Of a stretch of 64,000 nucleotides of DNA, positions 9,665 to 18,533 are shown piece after piece; the first letter of the stretch is position 1; each line of letters opens with the position of its first letter. Location of the stretch: contig NZ_QJKD01000010.1 of assembly GCF_003201875.1 (NCBI RefSeq), forward strand, positions 124,001-188,000. The letters are read 5' to 3'. This stretch comes from Hungatella effluvii. Lineage in GTDB: Bacteria > Bacillota > Clostridia > Lachnospirales > Lachnospiraceae. The notes beneath the pieces are model-generated. The model did not search any database, was not told the origin of the DNA, and saw nothing but the letters and a program-made list of their open reading frames with translations. The position numbers were made by a program, and so were the translations under genes.

Positions 9665-10536
9665 CAGTAAATCGCCTCCTCTCGTTTTTTCAAAACTCCG
9701 ATTAAAACCTGCCCGAACAGGACTATCACGATGGTTAAAAGTACGGTCTGAGCCGATGCGTAGCCGTGCAGGCCGCGGTTCATATTGGCGACCACGTACG
9801 TTCCCACCGTCTCCGTGGAGTTCAGCGGTCCGCCGCCTGTCATGGCGTAGACAATGTCAAATACCTTTAGGGATTGGGTAAACGCAAGCGTCACATTGAT
9901 GGTGGTGGCCGGAGCCAGCATCGGCAGGATGATGCTCCCAAATTTCTGCCACGGCCCCGCTCCGTCGATGGCCGCCGCTTCCAGAATGTCCGTCGATATA
10001 CTCTGTAAGTTGGACATGTAAATGGTGGAAGAATATCCGATCCACATCCATACATGAGCGATCACCACACAGGACAGCGCTGTCTTTCTGTTTCCCAGCC
10101 AGGTGATGTCGGTTCCCAGCAGGTGGTTCAACATGCCGTCCGGCATATAGATAAACTGCCAGATAAATGCCACCACCACGGGGGATAGCATACACGGTGC
10201 AAAAAGCAGCATCCGCAGGAAGTTTCTGGACTTGATTTTCGTGTTCAGCGCCATTGCGAACACGATTGCGAACAGATTCTGTAATACTGTCGCTCCCAGG
10301 GCGAACAGAAAGGTGTTGACCATGGCCTTCTTAAACACCTTGTCATGAAACGCCACATCGTAATTATTAAATCCCACCCACTTGAATTTCAGGCTGATTC
10401 CATTAAAATTCGTCAGGCTGAAAAACATGCTGGATACCACAGGAATAACAAAAAACAGGATATAGACAGCCAGAATCGGCGCAAGGAGCAATAGGTAAAA
10501 GTAAAAGTTACTGTATGTCAGCCGTTTCTTTTTCAT
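9664..10536 (-). CDS. Carbohydrate ABC transporter permease, MalF type
   Basis: 290 residues with six predicted membrane segments and the EAA loop EAAAIDGAGPWQKFGSIILP at about 190-210. It is the first gene of the transporter operon and has a strong ribosome site (AAAGGGGTGG). Upstream, a perfect -10 box (TATAAT on the minus strand, 10594-10599) has no good -35 at the right distance. That fits a promoter needing an activator such as the YesN-type regulator (inference). Confidence 0.93.
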   Translation of the reverse strand: MKKKRLTYSNFYFYLLLLAPILAVYILFFVIPVVSSMFFSLTNFNGISLKFKWVGFNNYDVAFHDKVFKKAMVNTFLFALGATVLQNLFAIVFAMALNTKIKSRNFLRMLLFAPCMLSPVVVAFIWQFIYMPDGMLNHLLGTDITWLGNRKTALSCVVIAHVWMWIGYSSTIYMSNLQSISTDILEAAAIDGAGPWQKFGSIILPMLAPATTINVTLAFTQSLKVFDIVYAMTGGGPLNSTETVGTYVVANMNRGLHGYASAQTVLLTIVIVLFGQVLIGVLKKREEAIY

Positions 10537-10593
10537 GGTTCCACCCCTTTATCTTTTCCTCATTTTTCCTCTGTTTCAATTCTTTGTAATTTC

Positions 10594-10599
10594 ATTATA
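10594..10599 (-). promoter_or_regulatory. -10 box of the sugar ABC operon
   Basis: TATAAT on the minus strand, 58 bp before the MalF-type start. The -35 position is only TTTTTC, so activation by a regulator is likely. Confidence 0.45.
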
Positions 10600-10696
10600 G
10601 TTGGAAAATGGCCCGGGAAAAACTCCACATTTTTTTGATTCAGGGGGAATTTTTCGCTGGAACGGTTACGGAAACAAAAACCTCCCTTCACACAAC

Positions 10697-10818
10697 GAGT
10701 CCGGCAAGCCGGACTCGTGCGCCGGAGCGCGGTTGCTTCAGCAGCCAAATTTCCTTAGCGCGGAGTGCGCCTCCCCCTGAGGGTTTTGGTTTCATAGGAC
10801 GAACTTTCCTATGAAACC
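10697..10818 (+). repeat. Dispersed structured repeat, copy 1
   Basis: It begins with the dyad GAGTCCGGCAAGCCGGACTC and continues through GCGCCGGAGCGCGG and TTAGCGCGGAGTGCGCCTCC. It ends in the perfect hairpin GGTTTCATAGGA / TCCTATGAAACC. It shares its body with copies at 18534, 43295 and 48541-48910. The terminal hairpin abuts the poly-T tract of the yhcH terminator. Confidence 0.88.
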
Positions 10819-10852
10819 AAAAAAAGAGCGCTCCCGCGAAAGGAACGCTCCG
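10819..10852 (-). terminator. Intrinsic terminator after yhcH-like gene
   Basis: A GC-rich stem, GGAGCGTTCC paired with GGGAGCGCTC, is followed by seven T on the minus strand. Its T-run is shared with the end of the dispersed repeat. Confidence 0.85.
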
Positions 10853-10867
10853 TTATGAGATATCTCA

Positions 10868-11332
10868 TTAATTTTCCTTAATTTTCACAATTACCTTCTT
10901 AATCGGGGCCGGCTCGCCGTCTGCTGCTTTCGGCTTATGGCCATCCCACGGATTAAAGATCATATATTCACCTGCTCCGACAACTACCTTTAATCCAGGA
11001 TTTGCGTTGTCATATAAAACACAGTCTTTTTCTTCGTTATACGGTACTGTCACATTCAGTGCGTCCACCGGTGCATAAGTCATGGTCTCAGTACCCGTGA
11101 TCATGTACTGGATGTCCGTGTAATCATGGTGCGATTCATACTTCGCTTCTTCCCACGGAATCGTGGTGTATTCGGTTACATTCGCATAGACGTTCTTGCC
11201 ATCAATTTCGTATTTCCCCGGTGCCAGGTTCTCTAAATCGGTATTCTGAAGGAAATCAACTGCCTTGCCGTATCTGCCTTCAATTCCAAGCCCTCTGTAA
11301 AAATCAAGATTCTTCGCTGAGTCAAAAATCAT
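10868..11332 (-). CDS. YhcH/YjgK/YiaL family protein
   Basis: 154 residues spanning the whole family (DUF386, cupin-like barrel). The metal-binding segment is ESHHDYTDIQYMITG, and GEYMIFNPWDGHKPKAADG carries the second conserved His. Members occur in sialic acid and other sugar pathways (EbgC, YiaL) and are thought to act on sugar anomers or related intermediates; the precise reaction is mostly unproven. It is a single-gene unit between its own ribosome site and a strong terminator. No clear pathway partner is adjacent. Confidence 0.9.
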   Translation of the reverse strand: MIFDSAKNLDFYRGLGIEGRYGKAVDFLQNTDLENLAPGKYEIDGKNVYANVTEYTTIPWEEAKYESHHDYTDIQYMITGTETMTYAPVDALNVTVPYNEEKDCVLYDNANPGLKVVVGAGEYMIFNPWDGHKPKAADGEPAPIKKVIVKIKEN

Positions 11333-11405
11333 AGCCCTGTTCTCCTTTATGTATAAAATTTCTTAGCTATATTATACACCTAAAGCAGAATATTCTACAA
11401 TGTTT

Positions 11406-12281
11406 TTATTTAAAAAACTCATGATTTTGATGGCGGAACAGATACGTTAAATGGGAATCAAACCAGCTCACAGCTCCGCTCCTGGAACCTCTCCGGTTCA
11501 TGAAGTATAACGCCCCGTCGGAATAGTCCTCCCCTTCCAGCGCCCGGTTCACGCATTCCCTCGTCTCCTCCGTCACCTTCACAGAATTGATGGAACCGTC
11601 TGATACCGGTGAAAACTGAGAAGGCTCATAGACAACGCTTCTAACTGAATCCGGGAACTCCTGGCTCTTCACGCGGTTCAGCACCACATTGGCCACAAGA
11701 ATCTTTCCCTTCTCGTCACAGACTCCGGCTTCTGCCTGAACGATCCGCAGCAGAACCTGATAATCGTCATCTGAAACCGCCTTCCGGCTTGCCGCTTTCT
11801 TCTCTTCTTCCCTGCGTCTTTCTTCTTCCAAAGCTTTCTGGCGGGCATTTTCTTCTGCCTCCAGCGCCTTTATCTTAGCATCCATGACAATCTGTTCATT
11901 GATACGTTCGAGCTCTTCTTTTGATTCCTGTTGGATTTCCTGCTTCTGCTGTACTTCTTTTTCCAATAGATTACCGGCTAACAGTTGTCCCTGCTTCTTT
12001 ATTTCGGTAAGTTGGACTTGTACTTTTGCTTCCGTAACAGGTTCCTCTTCTTCTGCATCTTCCTCTTCTGCCGCTGTCTCCTGCCCCGGAGTCTCCGCAA
12101 ACGCCGTCAGGGCGTTCTTTCCTCCGCTGCCGAAACCGGTTGAGGTAAATGCCACAACGGTGATCACCGCAGCGCCTGCCATAAAGACAGCCGACGATCG
12201 ATACATCCTTTTTGTGGCCTTCACCGCCAGTCCCCGAAAGAACTGACAGATATGCTGAAGAATTGAGCGCAATGTCAGCAT
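11406..12281 (-). CDS. Cell wall hydrolase, SleB-like (Hydrolase_2)
   Basis: 291 residues. A short cytoplasmic segment is followed by a membrane anchor at about 31-52, a Glu-rich linker, a charged coiled coil at about 100-165, and a C-terminal Hydrolase_2 domain from about residue 170 (LLRIVQAEAGVCDEKGKILVA, then SQFSPVSDGS and ALYFMNRR). SleB-type enzymes are lytic transglycosylases of spore cortex or vegetative peptidoglycan, with the Glu of QAEAG as catalytic residue. The anchored, coiled-coil form suggests a vegetative or membrane-associated role rather than a mature cortex enzyme (inference). The start at 12281 has GAGGAG upstream; the ATG at 12311 does not. Confidence 0.88.
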   Translation of the reverse strand: MLTLRSILQHICQFFRGLAVKATKRMYRSSAVFMAGAAVITVVAFTSTGFGSGGKNALTAFAETPGQETAAEEEDAEEEEPVTEAKVQVQLTEIKKQGQLLAGNLLEKEVQQKQEIQQESKEELERINEQIVMDAKIKALEAEENARQKALEEERRREEEKKAASRKAVSDDDYQVLLRIVQAEAGVCDEKGKILVANVVLNRVKSQEFPDSVRSVVYEPSQFSPVSDGSINSVKVTEETRECVNRALEGEDYSDGALYFMNRRGSRSGAVSWFDSHLTYLFRHQNHEFFK

Positions 12282-12353
12282 ACATACTCCTCTTTCTTTT
12301 CTCTCATACATCTAAGCCGCAGACTTTTGCAGCCATTTCCGGGTGACGAGCGT

Positions 12354-12383
12354 ATTATAGAGGAGTCTTGTCAACAAAGTCAA
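12354..12383 (-). promoter_or_regulatory. Promoter of the SleB-like gene
   Basis: On the minus strand TTGACT (12378-12383) and a perfect TATAAT (12354-12359) are 18 bp apart. The rest of the gap up to 12586 is AT-rich, and I see no gene in it. Confidence 0.7.
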
Positions 12384-12586
12384 TACTTATTTAACATCTT
12401 TGTGATATTTTCCTTGAGCGTTTTCTGGTCTTTTTATATTTTTTGTATATATATTACATTTAAAAGCTTGTTGTAAGCTATATTTTTATCTATATTTATT
12501 ATTTAATTTTTACAAATCTGTTACATTTCTGTTACTTATTTAAAGTTGCAAATTTTGTGTTTTTTTGCGTTTTTATTTTATGTAAA

Positions 12587-13060
12587 CTATTCAAACGTCA
12601 GGGAAGCAAATTTTCCCCGGATGAAGGTTACCAGGGTTTGTGGGGAAATCAGGATCTGCTGGCCTCTTAATCCGGCGCTTATGGCGATCTCATCATACAA
12701 AACAGCACTTTCTTCGACAAAAGTGGGGAATTGCTTCTTCATCCCAATGGGAGAACATCCCCCTCTGATGTATCCCGTAACGGCCAGAAGGTCCTTCATG
12801 TGGATCATTTCCACCTTCTTATCGCCTGCCGCCCTGGCCGTCTTCTTTAAATCCAGCTCCGCATCCACAGGGATGCAGCAGACCAAATAGCCCATCTTCT
12901 CCCCTTTCAGCACCAGAGTCTTAAACACGCTTCCGTGATCCACTCCCATCATGTCCGCGGCGTGGCTTCCCGATAAGTCATTCTCATCCACCTCGTACTC
13001 TTTTGTTCTGTATTCAATTTTCGCCTTGTCCAGCATACGCATGGCGTTCGTCTTCACCAT
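12587..13060 (-). CDS. ybaK: Cys-tRNA(Pro) deacylase, YbaK/EbsC family
   Basis: 157 residues with the usual start of the family (KTNAMRMLDKAKIEY). The conserved lysine lies in VFKTLVLKG and the glycine loop in GGCSPIGMKKQFP. The family hydrolyses Cys mischarged on tRNA(Pro). The start at 13060 was chosen because AAAGGAG precedes it. It overlaps the upstream acetyltransferase gene by 47 bp in another frame, so the two are translationally linked. It has full length. Confidence 0.93.
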   Translation of the reverse strand: MVKTNAMRMLDKAKIEYRTKEYEVDENDLSGSHAADMMGVDHGSVFKTLVLKGEKMGYLVCCIPVDAELDLKKTARAAGDKKVEMIHMKDLLAVTGYIRGGCSPIGMKKQFPTFVEESAVLYDEIAISAGLRGQQILISPQTLVTFIRGKFASLTFE

Positions 13061-13556
13061 CTGATTCACTCCTTTCTGAATCTCCGGCATGTCCGGAAAG
13101 CTTCTTCAGCTGATCGCCGGCGATCCGGTAAACCGTCCAGTCGTCCATGGGAACGGCTCCCATGGCGCGGTAGAATTCAATACTCGGTTTATTCCAGTCG
13201 AGGCACCACCACTCCAGGCGCCCGCAGCCCCGCTCCACAGCGATCTCTGCCAGGCGCTTCAAGAACGCGGTTCCGCAGCCCTTTCCCCGGTATTCCGGTC
13301 TGACGTAAAGGTCCTCCAGGTAAATTCCGGCTCTGCCCAGAAATGTGGAAAAGTTATGGAAAAACAGGGCAAATCCCACCGGTTCTCCACCCTCCTTCCC
13401 AATCAGCACCTCAGCCTTTTTCTTTTCGAAAATCCATTCCCGCAGCAGCTCTTCTGTCGCCTCCACTTCGGAAAGCATTCCCTCATAATCGGCAAGTTCC
13501 TTTATAAATCGCAGGATCAGCCCTGTGTCTTCCTCCGCGGCAAATTGAATTGTCAT
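13014..13556 (-). CDS. GNAT N-acetyltransferase, diamine acetyltransferase-like
   Basis: 180 residues. The acetyl-CoA binding motif is VRPEYRGKGCGTAFLKRLAE. FFHNFSTFLGRAGIYLEDL resembles the spermidine/diamine N-acetyltransferase (SSAT-like) subgroup, and CLDWNKPSIEFYRAMGA is the C-terminal GNAT motif. It acts in the cytosol; the polyamine substrate is inferred only from this resemblance. The start at 13556 follows GGGAGG. The last roughly 20 residues, Ser/Glu/Asp-rich, lie in the stretch that overlaps ybaK and are probably an extension. Confidence 0.88.
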   Translation of the reverse strand: MTIQFAAEEDTGLILRFIKELADYEGMLSEVEATEELLREWIFEKKKAEVLIGKEGGEPVGFALFFHNFSTFLGRAGIYLEDLYVRPEYRGKGCGTAFLKRLAEIAVERGCGRLEWWCLDWNKPSIEFYRAMGAVPMDDWTVYRIAGDQLKKLSGHAGDSERSESDGEDERHAYAGQGEN

Positions 13557-13703
13557 ACGGCATATCCTCCCTTTCGACAGTTTTTGATGTGTTTCTTCTA
13601 TATAATATAGCACTGCCTGCGCGCCGTGTATAGGAAAAATTATTTCAGCCCGCTTCGTGACGGGCAGCGCGCTCCGCAGGTTCTGCCTGCAGTAAGCAAA
13701 TCA

Positions 13704-13754
13704 TGAAAAAGAAGCCCGGATATGCCAGAATGCTGTCTCTGGTATATCCGGGCT
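13704..13754 (-). terminator. Intrinsic terminator after leuD
   Basis: A 15-bp stem, GCCCGGATATACCAG paired with CTGGCATATCCGGGC, is followed by TTCTTTTTC on the minus strand. Confidence 0.88.
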
Positions 13755-13765
13755 CCTCCGGTACC

Positions 13766-14251
13766 CTACTTCTGATTTATATATGGAATCAATCCCCCTG
13801 CAGAAATAATCTTCTGCATAAACGGCGGGAATGCCTGGCCCTCATAGGACTGTCCCGTCGTCTTATTCCTAATGATACCGCTGTCAAAATCGACTTCCAC
13901 CTCGTCACCCGCAGTGATGGCCTTAGCAGCCTCCGGGCATTCGATAATCGGCAGGCCGATATTAATGGCGTTGCGGTAAAAAATTCTTGCAAAAGTCTCC
14001 GCTATGACACAGCTGACCCCCGCGCACTTGATTACGAGCGGCGCATGCTCTCTGGAGGAGCCGCAGCCAAAATTCTTATTCGCTACGATAATATCGCCTT
14101 TTTTTACATTTTTCACAAAATCCCTGTCTATATCTTCCATACAGTGTTTGGCAAGTTCATATCCATCTGTAATATTTAAATATCTGGCCGGAATGATGAC
14201 ATCCGTGTCCACATTGTCCCCATATTTAAAAACGGAACCTGTCGCTTTCAT
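13766..14251 (-). CDS. leuD: 3-isopropylmalate dehydratase, small subunit
   Basis: 161 residues, the length of the short LeuD type found in archaea and many Clostridia. It contains DTDVIIPARYLN and the swivelling-domain motif NFGCGSSREHAP. With LeuC it isomerises 2-isopropylmalate to 3-isopropylmalate in leucine synthesis. It follows leuC by 20 bp and is closed by a strong terminator. leuA and leuB are not in the window. Confidence 0.95.
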   Translation of the reverse strand: MKATGSVFKYGDNVDTDVIIPARYLNITDGYELAKHCMEDIDRDFVKNVKKGDIIVANKNFGCGSSREHAPLVIKCAGVSCVIAETFARIFYRNAINIGLPIIECPEAAKAITAGDEVEVDFDSGIIRNKTTGQSYEGQAFPPFMQKIISAGGLIPYINQK

Positions 14252-14271
14252 TAATCTGTCCTCCTTTTTCC

Positions 14272-15537
14272 TTATAAGCCGAGTTCTTCCGGCGCTGAAA
14301 TCTTTCCAGTGATGGCGCTGGCCGCCGCGATCGCCGGGCTTGCCAGATACACTTCAGAATCCACATGGCCCATACGGCCTACAAAATTCCTGTTCGTTGT
14401 GGAGATACAGCGTTCTCCTGCAGCCAGAATTCCCATGTAACCACCCAGACACGGTCCGCAGGTCGGTGTGCTCACGATCGCTCCCGCCTCGATAAAGATC
14501 TCCAGAAGTCCCTCTCTCATGGCCTGCAGGTATATCTCCTGTGTTGCAGGAATTACGATACAGCGGACATTTTTCGCCACTTTTCTGCCCTTCATCACCT
14601 TTGCAGCGATTCTCATATCGTCGATCCGCCCGTTGGTACAGGAACCGATCACCGACTGATCCACCATGATATCACCGAAGGAACCGATGGTCTTTGTATT
14701 CTCCGGAAGGTGCGGGAACGCCACTGTCGGTTTCAATTCCGATAAATCGATGGTGTAGACCTTGTCATACTCTGCATCGGAATCGGCCTCATACACGGTG
14801 AACTCCCGTTTGGAGTGCTCCTTCATGTACTGAACCGCCAGGTCGTCCACAGGGAAAATGCCGTTCTTTCCGCCCGCCTCGATGGCCATGTTACAGATGG
14901 TAAAGCGGTCATCCATGGTTAAGTTCTTAATTCCCTCGCCGGTGAATTCCATGGATTTATAGAGAGCGCCATCCACGCCAATCATGCCGATAATATGTAA
15001 AATGACGTCTTTTCCGCTGACCCAGCCGCCGGGTTTGCCAACCAGCTCGAATTTCAGCGCGGATGGTACCTTAAACCATGCTTTTCCCGTCACCATACCG
15101 GCCGCCATGTCCGTACTTCCCACACCAGTGGAAAATGCACCGAGCGCGCCGTATGTACACGTATGTGAGTCGGCGCCGATCACTGCATCACCGGCTACCA
15201 CAAGTCCTTTTTCCGGAAGCAGCGCGTGCTCAATTCCCATCTGTCCCACGTCAAAGTAATTGCTGATCTCATGTCTGCATGCAAAGTCACGGCAGCACTT
15301 GCAGTTTTCCGCTGATTTAATGTCCTTGTTCGGGATAAAATGGTCCATAACCAGAGCGATCTTATCCTTGTCGAAAACTGTCTCTGTGTCGAATTTTTTC
15401 ATCTCGTTGATAGCCACCGGAGAGGTGATATCATTCCCCAATACGAGATCCAAATCCGCCTCAATCAACTGTCCGGCCTTCACGTCCGAAAGCCCCGCAT
15501 GAGCCGCTAAAATTTTCTGGGTCATTGTCATTCCCAT
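14272..15537 (-). CDS. leuC: 3-isopropylmalate dehydratase, large subunit
   Basis: 421 residues of the aconitase fold. The three Fe-S cysteines are found in VIGSCTNGR and in PTCGPCLGG, and the substrate region in GADSHTCTYGALG. This is the shorter LeuC type that pairs with a 160-residue LeuD. AAGGAGG precedes the ATG at 15537. A LysR-type gene is divergently transcribed 196 bp away and is the likely regulator; no T-box is visible in front of leuC. Confidence 0.95.
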   Translation of the reverse strand: MGMTMTQKILAAHAGLSDVKAGQLIEADLDLVLGNDITSPVAINEMKKFDTETVFDKDKIALVMDHFIPNKDIKSAENCKCCRDFACRHEISNYFDVGQMGIEHALLPEKGLVVAGDAVIGADSHTCTYGALGAFSTGVGSTDMAAGMVTGKAWFKVPSALKFELVGKPGGWVSGKDVILHIIGMIGVDGALYKSMEFTGEGIKNLTMDDRFTICNMAIEAGGKNGIFPVDDLAVQYMKEHSKREFTVYEADSDAEYDKVYTIDLSELKPTVAFPHLPENTKTIGSFGDIMVDQSVIGSCTNGRIDDMRIAAKVMKGRKVAKNVRCIVIPATQEIYLQAMREGLLEIFIEAGAIVSTPTCGPCLGGYMGILAAGERCISTTNRNFVGRMGHVDSEVYLASPAIAAASAITGKISAPEELGL

Positions 15538-15647
15538 AATCTATATCCTCCTTCAAACCCTGTTCTCATTTTCTGCTTTACATTCTAACATACTTATTGA
15601 TATAATAGAAATACATAATATGAATACTTAATATAATAGTCAGTTAT

Positions 15648-15713
15648 ACCGTTCCGGCTGGGCGGAGACGGACCAGAGCGCGCCGCGCGAGGCAGAGAGC
15701 CAACCGGAATGGA
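15648..15713 (+). other. Predicted stem-loop in the leader of the LysR gene
   Basis: TTCCGGCTGG (15652-15661) pairs with CCAACCGGAA (15700-15709) apart from one mismatch, extended outward by TATACC/GGATA, enclosing a GC-rich loop. It ends 20 bp before the LysR start codon. I do not recognise it as a known element. Confidence 0.5.
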
Positions 15714-15733
15714 TACCAGGAAAAGAGGCATAT

Positions 15734-16630
15734 ATGGAACAAAACCTTTCGCAATATAAGATTTTCTACGAAGTGGCAAAGGCCGGAAACATCTCCAAGG
15801 CCGCCAAGGAGCTTTACATCAGTCAGCCCGCCATCAGTAAATCCATCAGCAAGCTGGAGGACAGTTTAGGTGTCTCCCTCTTCACTCGGAATTCCAGAGG
15901 CGTTCAGCTGACCAGCGAGGGGGAACTGCTCTTTCACCATACGGAATCCGCCTTCGAGGCACTGAGCCATGGAGAAAATGAGCTGAAGCGGATCAAGGAC
16001 TTTAATATCGGCCATCTGCGCATCGGAGTGAGCAACACACTCTGCAAATATATCCTGCTCCCTTACTTAAAGGGCTTCATCGAAAAATATCCGCATGTGA
16101 AGATCACCATCGAGAGCCAGTCCACCACCCACACCATCGCCATGCTGGAACAGCAGCACATCGATCTGGGGCTTATCGCCGAACCGTCCAGCAGGAAACC
16201 GCTGATCTTTGTCCCGGTGATGAACATTCAGGATATCTTCGTATCCACGAAGCCGTATCTGGACAACTTATACCTGCGGGAAGGCCGAAATACAGATATC
16301 TTCCAGACCGGCAACATCCTGCTTCTGGACCGGAACAACATGACAAGAAAATACATCGACGAGTACTTAAGCGAGCATCAGATCGTCCCCGGCCAGGTGC
16401 TGGAGGTAAACACCATGGATATTCTGATCGAGTTCGCCAAGATTGGCCTCGGAATCGGCTGTGTGATCCGGGAGTTCGTTCAGGAAGAGCTGGACAAAAA
16501 GACGCTGGTCACGATTCCCATGAAATGGCCGATCAAAAAGCGTACCATCGGCTTCGCCTATAATCCAGGGGGGACTTCCAGAGCGTTAGAGGATTTCTTA
16601 TCCTTCTGTGACAGTTTTCCGATCTCATAA
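15734..16630 (+). CDS. LysR-family transcriptional regulator, divergent from leuCD
   Basis: 298 residues. The N-terminal winged helix has AKAGNISKAAKELYISQPAI as recognition region, followed by the dimerisation helix and a periplasmic-binding-like effector domain from about residue 90. It is transcribed away from leuCD across a 196-bp AT-rich gap with several short dyads, the usual arrangement for a LysR regulator and its target. It probably senses an intermediate of branched-chain amino acid synthesis (inference). The start follows AAGAGG. Confidence 0.9.
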   Translation: MEQNLSQYKIFYEVAKAGNISKAAKELYISQPAISKSISKLEDSLGVSLFTRNSRGVQLTSEGELLFHHTESAFEALSHGENELKRIKDFNIGHLRIGVSNTLCKYILLPYLKGFIEKYPHVKITIESQSTTHTIAMLEQQHIDLGLIAEPSSRKPLIFVPVMNIQDIFVSTKPYLDNLYLREGRNTDIFQTGNILLLDRNNMTRKYIDEYLSEHQIVPGQVLEVNTMDILIEFAKIGLGIGCVIREFVQEELDKKTLVTIPMKWPIKKRTIGFAYNPGGTSRALEDFLSFCDSFPIS

Positions 16631-16757
16631 CCGGATATTGCGAAAATTGGATATTGCGAAACCGGCATAATTCGGACCGCATGGAGACAGCAGTTATCTG
16701 TTGTCCCAGGCGGTCCCTTCTTATTTCTCTATTTCTCTATTTTTCATATTTTTATAC

Positions 16758-17078
16758 TCAGTTCAGCTTTCTCTTATACTCCATCCCCCACTCAACCATC
16801 GCGTCCAGAATAGGCTTCAGACTGTAGCCTGTATCCGTAAGTGTATACTCCACTCTGGGAGGCACCTCCGCGTAGACCTTTCTGTTCACCAGTCCATCCC
16901 CTTCCATCTCCCGCAGATTGGAGGTCAGCACCTTCTGGGAAATAGAACCGATGGATTTTTTCAGTTCCCCAAAACGCTTCGTACCGTCCAATAAATCTCG
17001 GATAATCAGCACTTTCCATCTGTCGCTGATCAGCATCAGCGTCGTCTCAACCGGACATGCCGGCAATGTCTTTTCCAT
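16758..17078 (-). CDS. HxlR-family transcriptional regulator
   Basis: 106 residues, a single winged helix-turn-helix of the HxlR/MarR-like type. It contains CPVETTLMLISDRWKVLIIR, RFGELKKSIGSISQKVLTSN and PPRVEYTLTDTGYSL. The N-terminal Cys in the CPVE motif is the residue used as a redox or electrophile sensor in several family members. The start at 17078 has GGAGG five bases upstream; an ATG at 17114 lacks this. It is divergent from an NAD(P)-binding oxidoreductase, the usual target of such regulators. Confidence 0.9.
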   Translation of the reverse strand: MEKTLPACPVETTLMLISDRWKVLIIRDLLDGTKRFGELKKSIGSISQKVLTSNLREMEGDGLVNRKVYAEVPPRVEYTLTDTGYSLKPILDAMVEWGMEYKRKLN

Positions 17079-17127
17079 TGTTTCCTCCATTTCCAGCTTT
17101 GTTTGGCTACTCATTCATAGTTTCTTT

Positions 17128-17186
17128 TAGGTACCTATAGCACAAAAAAGTGCTTACTTTACATTTCTGCTGTACAGTCCTATTAT
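17128..17186 (+). promoter_or_regulatory. Promoter and possible HxlR operator for the oxidoreductase gene
   Basis: TTTACA (17158-17163) and TATTAT (17181-17186) are 17 bp apart upstream of the oxidoreductase. A perfect 10-bp palindrome, TAGGTACCTA, lies at 17128-17137 between the divergent genes and could be the regulator site. Confidence 0.5.
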
Positions 17187-17241
17187 AATTCTATAAACAC
17201 CAAAAAACAAGTCCAATTACATTTTAAGGAGGATCTTATCA

Positions 17242-17880
17242 ATGAAATCTATGAAAATGGCTGTAGTATGTGCAAACGGAAAAGCAGGAAGGCTGATTGT
17301 TGAAAAAGCGGTGGAACGCGGGATCGAGGTCACCGCAGTTGTCCGAGAGGAAAACAGAAGCTCGGCCCAAAACGTTATACAGAAGGACTTATTCTCCCTG
17401 GTTCCGGAAGATCTGGCGGGCTTCGACGCGGTTATTGACGCCTTCGGTGCATGGACTCCGGAAAAACTGCCGCAGCACAGCTCGTCCTTAAAGCATCTAT
17501 GTGATCTTTTGAGCGGTACCTGGACCCGTCTGCTGGTCGTCGGCGGAGCCGGCAGCCTCTACGTCACCCCCGATCATACGGCGCAAGTCATGGATGGACC
17601 CGGCTTTCCCGAGGCCTTCGTACCTCTGGCGGGCAGCATGGGGCAGGCCCTCGATGAACTCCGGAAACGTGGGGATGTCAGATGGACCTATTTGAGTCCT
17701 GCCTGTGACTTCCGCGCGGACGGCGGGGAGACTGGAAAGTATCTGTTTGGCGGGGAAGAACTTTTCCTGAATGAGAAGGGGGAAAGCGTGATCAGCTACG
17801 CGGACTATGCTTCCGCCATGATCGAAGAGGCCATAAACGGAAGCCATATCAGAGAACGGATCTCTGTGATAGAAGCATAG
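17242..17880 (+). CDS. NAD(P)-binding oxidoreductase, atypical short-chain dehydrogenase
   Basis: 212 residues. The N-terminal strand and nucleotide loop MAVVCANGKAGRLIVEKA is a variant of the GxxGxxG motif. LLVVGGAGSLYV and the C-terminal DYASAMIEEAINGSHIRERI are typical of YwnB/YtfG-like NAD(P)H-binding proteins. These reduce small electrophiles or serve as quinone-type reductases; the substrate here is unknown. It is likely controlled by the divergent HxlR regulator in response to redox or aldehyde stress (inference). It has a strong AGGAGG ribosome site. Confidence 0.85.
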   Translation: MKSMKMAVVCANGKAGRLIVEKAVERGIEVTAVVREENRSSAQNVIQKDLFSLVPEDLAGFDAVIDAFGAWTPEKLPQHSSSLKHLCDLLSGTWTRLLVVGGAGSLYVTPDHTAQVMDGPGFPEAFVPLAGSMGQALDELRKRGDVRWTYLSPACDFRADGGETGKYLFGGEELFLNEKGESVISYADYASAMIEEAINGSHIRERISVIEA

Positions 17881-17916
17881 CCCGGCCCCATTCCCTCGTA
17901 CTGTCTGTGGTTCGCT

Positions 17917-18489
17917 CTATTTCTCCACCTGCTTTCCACCGAAATAGTCTTCGGCCAGAATCCCGTATTCAGAGAAATCACAGATTCCCTGGTTATTGAT
18001 ATCCGCCTGCCTCATAGTCCCTTCATACTTCATTCCGCACTTTTTCATCACGCGGCCCGAATTGGGATTATGAGGATCGTGGCGGGACTCTACCCGGTTC
18101 ATTCCGGCTTCCTCAAAGAAAAATCGGATCAGAGCGGTCAGAGCCTCCGATGTGATTCCCTGCTTCCACCATTTTTTCCCGATGCAGTAGCCGATGTGCA
18201 CCATTGCGATCTCATCTCTGCCATGGACTGCGCCGATGCTTCCGACCGGCTCACCGATGTCCCTGGGCACAATCGCCCACTGGTAAAATGCATTGTCATC
18301 ATATTGGAACACCCAGCTTTCCAGCACCATTCTTGAAACCTCCACCGATGGGTGAGCCGGCCATGTCAGATACTTCGTTACCTCCGGGTCATTGGCCCAG
18401 TTGCGGAACATTGCATCCGCGTCATCCATTGTAAACCGTCTTAATATCAGCCTCTCTGTCTCCACTCTCTTCGTTCCCAAATGTTTCAT
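17917..18489 (-). CDS. GNAT acetyltransferase, RimJ/RimL type
   Basis: 190 residues with the RimJ/RimL pattern: ETERLILRRFTMDDADAMFRN, HIGYCIGKKWWKQGITSEAL (acetyl-CoA loop) and HDPHNPNSGRVMKKCGMKYEG. Such enzymes acetylate protein N-termini or small amines. The ATG at 18489 has AGGAGG seven bases upstream. It lies between the oxidoreductase (convergent) and the dispersed repeat behind ilvC; no functional partner is evident. Confidence 0.9.
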   Translation of the reverse strand: MKHLGTKRVETERLILRRFTMDDADAMFRNWANDPEVTKYLTWPAHPSVEVSRMVLESWVFQYDDNAFYQWAIVPRDIGEPVGSIGAVHGRDEIAMVHIGYCIGKKWWKQGITSEALTALIRFFFEEAGMNRVESRHDPHNPNSGRVMKKCGMKYEGTMRQADINNQGICDFSEYGILAEDYFGGKQVEK

Positions 18490-18533
18490 CACACAGCCTC
18501 CTTAGACATACTTACGATTCGCCATACAAGAAG

